A stretch of DNA of 64,000 nt. It comes from Flagellimonas amoyensis (GTDB lineage Bacteria > Bacteroidota > Bacteroidia > Flavobacteriales > Flavobacteriaceae). The position numbers and the translations under genes were made by a program. The stretch lies in NCBI RefSeq assembly GCF_003058265.1, contig NZ_QBUK01000001.1, positions 186,001-250,000 of the forward strand, written 5' to 3'. Below are positions 58,733 to 64,000 of this stretch, in pieces (position 1 is the first letter of the stretch; each line of letters begins with the position of its first letter). Under the pieces are notes generated by a model. That model saw only the letters and a list, made by a program, of their open reading frames with translations, was not told the DNA's origin and did not search any database.

Positions 58733-60528
58733 CACTCCGCTTTGAGCCAATCTTTTCGTTGTTTCAGCACTTTGGAAGATGGGGATTGCTTTCTGTCCTC
58801 CATCAAACTGAACGAATAATCTGGGCTGGGGGACAATGTCATGGTCGTGGTCTTGCGTTCCCCAAATCTTGTATAGTTCACTTGCAGCGGTGTCCCCACT
58901 TGGAATTGCTTCAGGTAGTCCTCGAATTTTTGTCCCTCGGAAAAAGGAACGTCATTGATGTTCAGGATAATGTCACCATTGTCCAGACCCGCTTTGTAGG
59001 CAGGGCTTCCCATTTGGGTGTTCCTCAACAGGCTTGCTCCCAGACCATCGGCATTCATGGACACATAGGTACCCAAATAGGGTGTATCCTTAGGTTGTTC
59101 CAACAAAACGCCCACAGATGTCAACAAGGAAGCATAATCGGGCATTTCACTTTGGTAGATGTACTGATTAAAAAAGGAATCCCCAAAGTCCTTTCCTGCA
59201 TAGTCATTCAAGGCAGTATGAAGATTTTCAATGGTGTAGGGCACTTCGGGCTTGCCGTAAGTTTTCCAGACCGATTTCATAAAATCATCCAGATTCAACC
59301 CTTTTTCCCTTAGGGAAAGGTCCAATGCCAGACCTAGGACACTGCCGTAGGAATAATAGGAAATAAAGGTATTTTCACGGTTCACGGGCTCCACCGAGGT
59401 AGCAGCATCCACAAACGGGGCCTGATAGCTCATTTCAATCGGGTTGAAAAATTGAAGCGCAGGGGAGTTCCAAACATAATTGAAGGTGCCCGCCAAGCCC
59501 TCCACATATTCTTTTGGAGACATCAACCCTGCACGGCAGAGGATGAGATTGGTGTAGTAGCTAGTGAATCCTTCGGCGAACCACAGTTCCCCACTCATGT
59601 CCGCGGCCTCAAAATCAAAAGGTTCCAAAGATTTAGGACGGATGCGTTCCACGTTCCAAGCGTGGAAAAACTCATGGGAAACGGTTCCGATGTTTCGCTC
59701 CATGCCCCCATTGCCCAAACTGCGGGTACTGGTCACAATGGTCGAATTTCTGTGCTCCATTCCGTCCCCGGATGCATTTGGGATGTAACACGCCAGAAAA
59801 GTATAGGAACCATGATCAAAATCGGGGAGTTCCCCATAGACGTCCTTTTCGGCGAGGACCACCTTTTTGACCTTTTCAAAATAAGTGTCCGCTTCGGCCT
59901 CTGTGCCGTTATGGTGCAGGGCGAGGTTGATGGTCTTTCCGTCCACCTCAAAAGAACGCAGCATAAAATCGCTGATCTCCGTGGGACTGTCCATAAAATA
60001 GTACAGATCGGGCGCGGAATAGGTAGTGCCGGAAACCAAGGGCAATTGGGTGGCCACCTTCCAATTGAGATCTTCCCTCACAGCAAAGGTCACCTCGATC
60101 TTGCGCTCGCTCAGTTCCGAAGAGAACATAAAGGTAGCGGGAATGTTCAGGTGGGCATGGGTCTCATCGACTTGGGAATAGGTCCCATCCCCCCTATTGG
60201 CAAACAGCGTATATTCGATTTTTATGGTGCCATCATGTCCGGAAACCTCCCACTCATAAGGATTGGGGCGATTCACTTTCAACAGTTTTCCCTTACTGTC
60301 CATGGCCTTGAACCCGTACACGTTTTTGGCAAACTCGTGCAGGGCATATCTCCCTGGCGAGGTCCTGCTCATCCGAAAGGAAACCTTGTCCGTCTTCAGT
60401 TCGGGAAAAGTGGCCTGTACCACAGCTTCGTGGTGTGCCGCATTCTCAAAGGAAATGGTGTACGAATTGGTCTGTGCCATCCCTAAAAAGCAGGAAAACA
60501 ACACCAAAAAAGAAAAGGAAAACTTCAT
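58732..60528 (-). CDS. M61 family glycyl aminopeptidase-like metallopeptidase
   Basis: A 598-residue secreted protease (signal peptide to about GMAQ, residue 19). An N-terminal beta domain (about 20-200) precedes the zinc site His285-Glu286-x-x-His289 (HEFFH, followed by AWNVERIRP), with the third ligand Glu in GELWFAEGFTSYY. A PDZ domain closes the chain (about 490-580, SPAYKAGLDNGDIILNINDV). M61 peptidases remove N-terminal glycine or alanine. It is co-transcribed with the GNAT gene and divergent from bioF. The start is ATG 60528; an earlier in-frame start is a TTG. Confidence 0.93.
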   Translation of the reverse strand: MKFSFSFLVLFSCFLGMAQTNSYTISFENAAHHEAVVQATFPELKTDKVSFRMSRTSPGRYALHEFAKNVYGFKAMDSKGKLLKVNRPNPYEWEVSGHDGTIKIEYTLFANRGDGTYSQVDETHAHLNIPATFMFSSELSERKIEVTFAVREDLNWKVATQLPLVSGTTYSAPDLYYFMDSPTEISDFMLRSFEVDGKTINLALHHNGTEAEADTYFEKVKKVVLAEKDVYGELPDFDHGSYTFLACYIPNASGDGMEHRNSTIVTSTRSLGNGGMERNIGTVSHEFFHAWNVERIRPKSLEPFDFEAADMSGELWFAEGFTSYYTNLILCRAGLMSPKEYVEGLAGTFNYVWNSPALQFFNPIEMSYQAPFVDAATSVEPVNRENTFISYYSYGSVLGLALDLSLREKGLNLDDFMKSVWKTYGKPEVPYTIENLHTALNDYAGKDFGDSFFNQYIYQSEMPDYASLLTSVGVLLEQPKDTPYLGTYVSMNADGLGASLLRNTQMGSPAYKAGLDNGDIILNINDVPFSEGQKFEDYLKQFQVGTPLQVNYTRFGERKTTTMTLSPSPDYSFSLMEDRKQSPSSKVLKQRKDWLKAE

Positions 60529-60591
60529 TCTCAATACGGTTTATGAAGGACTAAGATACTGTTTAAAAACAGGAAGTACTACATTTGCCCC

Positions 60592-61743
60592 ATGGAGAAA
60601 TTGCCCAAAAAATTGCAGTCCAAACTTTCGGCACGTAAGGAAAATGGTTCCTTGCGCCATTTGCCATGGCAGGGCAACTCCATTGATTTTTCATCCAACG
60701 ATTATCTGGGCCTGGCCAAGAGTGAAAAAATTGCCCAAATGGCCCTTGATTTTTTGAAAAAGGCACCCCAAAAAAACGGTTCCTCGGGGTCCCGGTTGCT
60801 CTCGGGCAACCATCAACTTTATGCACGATTGGAAGATTTTTTGGCCGGCCATCATAACTCCATGGCCGCTTTGGTGTTCAACTCGGGCTATGATGCCAAC
60901 ATTGGTTTTTTTTCATCTGTTCCACAACGGGGCGATATGGTCTTGTATGATGAATTGGTCCATGCCAGTATCCGGGACGGAATCCAGATGGGGAATGCCA
61001 AAAGCTACAAATTTGCCCATAATGATATTGATGATTTGGCCCGTCATGTTGAGCGCAGTCGAAATATGGACGGCTTGGCGGAAATCTATATTGTGACCGA
61101 ATCCATTTTTTCCATGGACGGAGATTCCCTAGATCTAAAGCGTCTGGCGAATTTTTGCAGGGACAACGGCTGTTTTTTGGTGGTGGATGAGGCGCATGCC
61201 ACCGGAATTTATGGAAATGGTCGGGATTTGGTTGCGGAACAGGGACTGGAACAGGAAGTGTTTGCCCGCATCATCACTTTTGGGAAGGCGATGGGCTGCC
61301 ATGGCGCGGCCATTCTTGGAAGCGAATCCTTGAAGGAATATCTGGTGAATTTTTCGAGGAGCTTTATTTATACGACTGCACTTCCACCACATACCGTGGC
61401 CACCATTTTGGCGGCGTATCAATATCTTGGGGATGAAGGCGCAGCTATTTCCAAGCAGCTCCAGGCCAACATTGGGCATTTCAAGCAGGAAATGGAACGA
61501 TTGCAAATGACGGACAGGTTCATCAATAGCGATTCGGCCATACAATGCGCCCTGGTTCCCGGGAATGGCAAGGTAAAGGCCATTGCCAAACAATTGCAGA
61601 CAGCAGGATTTGATGTAAAACCCATTCTTTCCCCTACGGTGAAGGAAGGGGAGGAACGCCTGAGATTTTGCTTGCACGCATTCAATACAAAAGAAGAAAT
61701 AACGAAAGTTTTGACATTGTTGAACAATCTCATCAACCCATGA
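60592..61743 (+). CDS. bioF: 8-amino-7-oxononanoate synthase
   Basis: A 383-residue PLP enzyme that condenses alanine with a pimeloyl thioester in biotin synthesis. The PLP lysine is Lys232 in ITFGKAMGCHGAAIL; the GSRLLSGNH and VVDEAHATGIYG motifs are also present. A palindromic-repeat half-site lies in frame at about residues 151-160 (RHVERSRN), between DIDDLA and MDGLAEIYIVTE, in a surface helix region. The reading frame is intact. It is the first gene of an overlapping bioF-DUF2007-bioD run (ATGA overlaps). Confidence 0.95.
   Translation: MEKLPKKLQSKLSARKENGSLRHLPWQGNSIDFSSNDYLGLAKSEKIAQMALDFLKKAPQKNGSSGSRLLSGNHQLYARLEDFLAGHHNSMAALVFNSGYDANIGFFSSVPQRGDMVLYDELVHASIRDGIQMGNAKSYKFAHNDIDDLARHVERSRNMDGLAEIYIVTESIFSMDGDSLDLKRLANFCRDNGCFLVVDEAHATGIYGNGRDLVAEQGLEQEVFARIITFGKAMGCHGAAILGSESLKEYLVNFSRSFIYTTALPPHTVATILAAYQYLGDEGAAISKQLQANIGHFKQEMERLQMTDRFINSDSAIQCALVPGNGKVKAIAKQLQTAGFDVKPILSPTVKEGEERLRFCLHAFNTKEEITKVLTLLNNLINP
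61043..61068. repeat. REP-like half-palindrome inside bioF
   Basis: TTGAGCGCAGTCGAAA at 61049-61064 matches one arm of the palindrome at 22063-22076 in inverse orientation. It is translated as part of RHVERSRN without breaking the frame. Confidence 0.8.
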
Positions 61744-62126
61744 AAACGGAATTCTACACTTTGGGAACCTTTGAGTTCCCAGCCGATGCGGTCATCATCA
61801 AAGGTAAACTGGAAGCAGAGGGCATAGCCGTGTTCCTTAGGGACGAAGCGACCATCAATTCCGACCCCCTGATCAGTGCCGCCATAGGCGGGGTAAAGCT
61901 CCAAGTGTATTCGAGCGACAAGGAACTGGCCAAGCAAATCTTTGATGAGATCAGGAACTATGCCACTGATGATCAGGGCAACCCTATTGTCTGCCCCAAT
62001 TGCAAGGCCGCCAAATCTGAAATTTATTATTCCAGAAAGAATGTTTTTTATAAGCTCTTTCCTTTCTTTGAACCCAGAAAATATCAGTGCATGCAGTGCA
62101 ATTTTGTTACAAGACCTGCCAAATGA
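61740..62126 (+). CDS. DUF2007 domain protein with zinc-ribbon-like tail
   Basis: A 128-residue protein. The N-terminal 75 residues match the DUF2007 type (YTLGTFEFPADAVIIKGKLEAEGI and AAIGGVKLQVYSSDKELAKQI), a small ferredoxin-like fold proposed to be signal-related. The tail holds two CxxC pairs (CPNC and CMQC), suggesting bound zinc. It overlaps bioF by four bases upstream (ATGA) and bioD by four bases downstream, so it is co-translated with the biotin genes. Whether it acts in biotin metabolism is not known. Confidence 0.85.
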   Translation: MKTEFYTLGTFEFPADAVIIKGKLEAEGIAVFLRDEATINSDPLISAAIGGVKLQVYSSDKELAKQIFDEIRNYATDDQGNPIVCPNCKAAKSEIYYSRKNVFYKLFPFFEPRKYQCMQCNFVTRPAK

Positions 62127-62737
62127 AGCTATTTATTACCGGAATTTCGACCGAAGTGGGAAAAACTGTTGCATCCGCCATTGTGGTGGAAGCCCTTCAG
62201 GCCGATTACTGGAAACCCATTCAGGCCGGAGACTTGGACAACTCGGACAGCCATAAGGTGGAATCGCTTATTTCCAATGACAAGACCGTTATCCACCCCA
62301 ACAGCTATGCCCTCAATACCCCGATGAGCCCACATGCCGCCGCGGAAATAGATGGTGTCATGATAGATTTGGATGCCATTGCACCGCCTGTCACCGAAAA
62401 CCATTTGGTGATCGAGGGTGCGGGTGGTTTGTTGGTGCCTTTGAACGATGTGGATACCATTTTTGACCTGATTCAGCCCGATCACAAAGTGATCGTGGTG
62501 TCCAGGCATTACTTGGGCAGCATCAACCATACCCTACTGACCATCGAAAAATTGCAGCAAAAAGAAGTTCGGGTCGGGATTATTTTCAGTGGGGATGAGC
62601 ATCCCACTACCGAAGCGATCATCTTGAAAAAAACAGGGGCCGTTTTTTTGGGGCGGATCCATGAGGAGCCAAAATTCGATAAAAAGAAAGTGAGGGCATA
62701 TGCGGATAAGTTCCGTACGGCCCTGCTGTCATTCTAG
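62123..62737 (+). CDS. bioD: ATP-dependent dethiobiotin synthetase
   Basis: A 204-residue enzyme closing the ureido ring of dethiobiotin from diaminopelargonate, CO2 and ATP. The Walker-A-like loop TGISTEVGKT is at the N terminus; PIQAGDLDNSDS and VIEGAGGLLVPLND are typical. The start is ATG 62123, overlapping the DUF2007 stop. Its 3' end overlaps the convergent glycosyltransferase gene by nine bases. bioA and bioB are not in the window. Confidence 0.95.
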   Translation: MKLFITGISTEVGKTVASAIVVEALQADYWKPIQAGDLDNSDSHKVESLISNDKTVIHPNSYALNTPMSPHAAAEIDGVMIDLDAIAPPVTENHLVIEGAGGLLVPLNDVDTIFDLIQPDHKVIVVSRHYLGSINHTLLTIEKLQQKEVRVGIIFSGDEHPTTEAIILKKTGAVFLGRIHEEPKFDKKKVRAYADKFRTALLSF

Positions 62738-64000
62738 TCGCTGATAAATAAGCCCTCGCCCAACGGTCGCCGTAAGTTGGTAATGTTCCTCAAGGTAAGC
62801 ATCGATATAGGTGTTGTAGCTCACCAGTTTTTCGTAAAAGATTTTTTTTCCTTTTCGGGCCACCACGATGTTGGGCCGAATGGTTTCCATAATATACCGG
62901 AGTTCTTCCATGCCACTGTTCCTCGGATTGTCCAGATCGGAGAATAGCTCGTCGCGGGTAATGTTGCTCGGATGGATGGACACCTTTGTAGGCGGTGTTT
63001 CACCCAGCACCCAATAGCCGATATGGTACTCGGTGAAAAAGATGTTCTTCGTGTCCAATTGGTGCTTTGAAATATAGTTGGGAACGTCAATGCCCTCACC
63101 GTTGTAAAAAGATCCTTTCTTTATTTTGTTGGAAACGATGTTCACATACTCCAGATACGACTCCATCGGGATCAGGAACAGCAGCGCAATCACCAAGGGG
63201 CGATACGATTTTTTCAATTTTGGTAGTTTGCCAAAGGCCACGCCCAAAGGAATAAGGATAAACGGATAGAGTTGGATGAGATAGTGGCCGTTTACCTTCC
63301 CTGTTTGCATGAAGGAAAGCAGTATCCCAAGAATCACCACGGTCAGCAATTGGGATTCCCTGGACTTGAAATCGATGACCTTATACGCAAATCCGGCAAT
63401 CAAAAGCCCGAGCACAATGAACACGAACGGCAGTGTTTTTACGGGGGAATGGTATTTTCCGCCCGAATAGGCCAAAGGGGCTTCAAAAATGGACTCCCAC
63501 CAAACGTACAGGTTGTCCTGTAGGTAATAGGGCAGTGCAGTGACCAGCACAGTGAGACCGATCCCGATTCCCATAAAGAATAAATTCCGGATGCTACGGG
63601 ACAAGGTGTTCTTGGCAAACCCTTCGGACAAGAAATAGATCCCCAAGGTGAGTACAGGGTAGGCCATGTTCAATTTGGACATGATGGCGCACCCAAAAAG
63701 AAGACCGGCCACCAAATACCAGCCCCATTGCCTCTTGTACACAACCAGATATATGCCGATCACAAAGAAGAAGGTGCAGATATGTTCCGACATCACACCC
63801 TGTAGGCTCCCGAACAGACTTTGAAAGAACACACAGAAAACCGCTACCCAAAAAGCAATTTTTTTGGAGGCAATCTTTCGGGTGATGCCATAGGTGAACA
63901 AGGCGGTCACGGCCACCATGATGGCCCCAAAAAACCGGATGGCGAAGAAACTCTTCCCAAATAGCTTGATGATGATGGCAAAATATAGAAAAGTAATGGG
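62729..64000 (-). CDS. GT39-like membrane glycosyltransferase, N terminus beyond the window
   Basis: A fragment of about 423 residues open to the right edge. It shows about nine hydrophobic helices and the ArnT/PMT-like segments FAIRFFGAI, SKLNMAYPVLTLGIYF and a C-terminal soluble domain from about position 63130 leftward. The N-terminal catalytic loop (with the Asp of the DE/DD motif) is outside the window. Such enzymes add sugars from polyprenyl-phosphate carriers to lipids or proteins. The acceptor is not inferable. Convergent with bioD. Confidence 0.82.
   Translation of the reverse strand, partial: PITFLYFAIIIKLFGKSFFAIRFFGAIMVAVTALFTYGITRKIASKKIAFWVAVFCVFFQSLFGSLQGVMSEHICTFFFVIGIYLVVYKRQWGWYLVAGLLFGCAIMSKLNMAYPVLTLGIYFLSEGFAKNTLSRSIRNLFFMGIGIGLTVLVTALPYYLQDNLYVWWESIFEAPLAYSGGKYHSPVKTLPFVFIVLGLLIAGFAYKVIDFKSRESQLLTVVILGILLSFMQTGKVNGHYLIQLYPFILIPLGVAFGKLPKLKKSYRPLVIALLFLIPMESYLEYVNIVSNKIKKGSFYNGEGIDVPNYISKHQLDTKNIFFTEYHIGYWVLGETPPTKVSIHPSNITRDELFSDLDNPRNSGMEELRYIMETIRPNIVVARKGKKIFYEKLVSYNTYIDAYLEEHYQLTATVGRGLIYQRLE

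Overview
The window comes from a marine-type member of the Flavobacteriaceae; an Allomuricauda/Muricauda-like genome is my guess and is not demonstrated. The evidence is three TonB-dependent receptors with N-terminal carboxypeptidase-regulatory-like domains, DUF4270, DUF5689 and SYLF proteins, the order glmS-DUF4270-glgA-like-panC-panD, atpD-atpC split from the other ATP synthase genes, TAnnTTTG promoter boxes and few Shine-Dalgarno sites.

Layout. 1-5420: the end of an outer-membrane barrel protein, a candidate small RNA, then a tight run DUF3108 / tryptophan 2,3-dioxygenase / M23 lipoprotein / pgi. 5594-8735: a TonB receptor and a small four-helix membrane protein. 8736-17970: an AT-rich accessory region, the most interesting part of the window. 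18066-23470: a secreted nuclease/phosphatase, a TonB receptor and a DUF5689 lipoprotein, probably one nutrient-acquisition unit. 23533-31935: SYLF and DinB proteins, katG with an ankyrin partner, an omega-amidase-like nitrilase, an Ig-like lipoprotein, comF and a coiled-coil membrane protein. 31972-44932: glyS, an inserted acyltransferase, an SdpI/ArsR pair, stress and repair genes, a PQQ-type dehydrogenase, radA and an orphan beta-propeller protein. 45083-58150: a degenerate esterase, panD, panC, a glgA-like gene, DUF4270, glmS, a TonB receptor and atpDC. 58202-64000: a GNAT protein, an M61 peptidase, the biotin genes bioF/bioD, and a GT39-like glycosyltransferase cut by the window end.

The accessory region 9767-17970 looks like a system for making and exporting cysteine-rich peptides. 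Four short genes encode double-glycine-leader peptides, three with six and one with four cysteines after the GG. Each is a separate cassette with a nearly identical 63-64-base leader element, the peptide gene and its own terminator-like hairpin. Alongside are a nucleotidyltransferase-fold protein, a large membrane protein joining a degenerate C39-like domain to a VKOR disulfide-forming domain and a thioredoxin domain, a C39 peptidase/ABC exporter and an HlyD-type adaptor. The likely scheme is leader recognition, disulfide formation, cleavage after GG and export. The leader element can fold as an H-type pseudoknot in all four copies, with pair-preserving changes, and may be a cis-acting RNA.

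Other structural observations are a second copy of the last 28 bases of glyS beyond the acyltransferase gene, and dispersed palindromic repeats lying inside coding sequence (DUF5689 gene and bioF) and between atpD and atpC.
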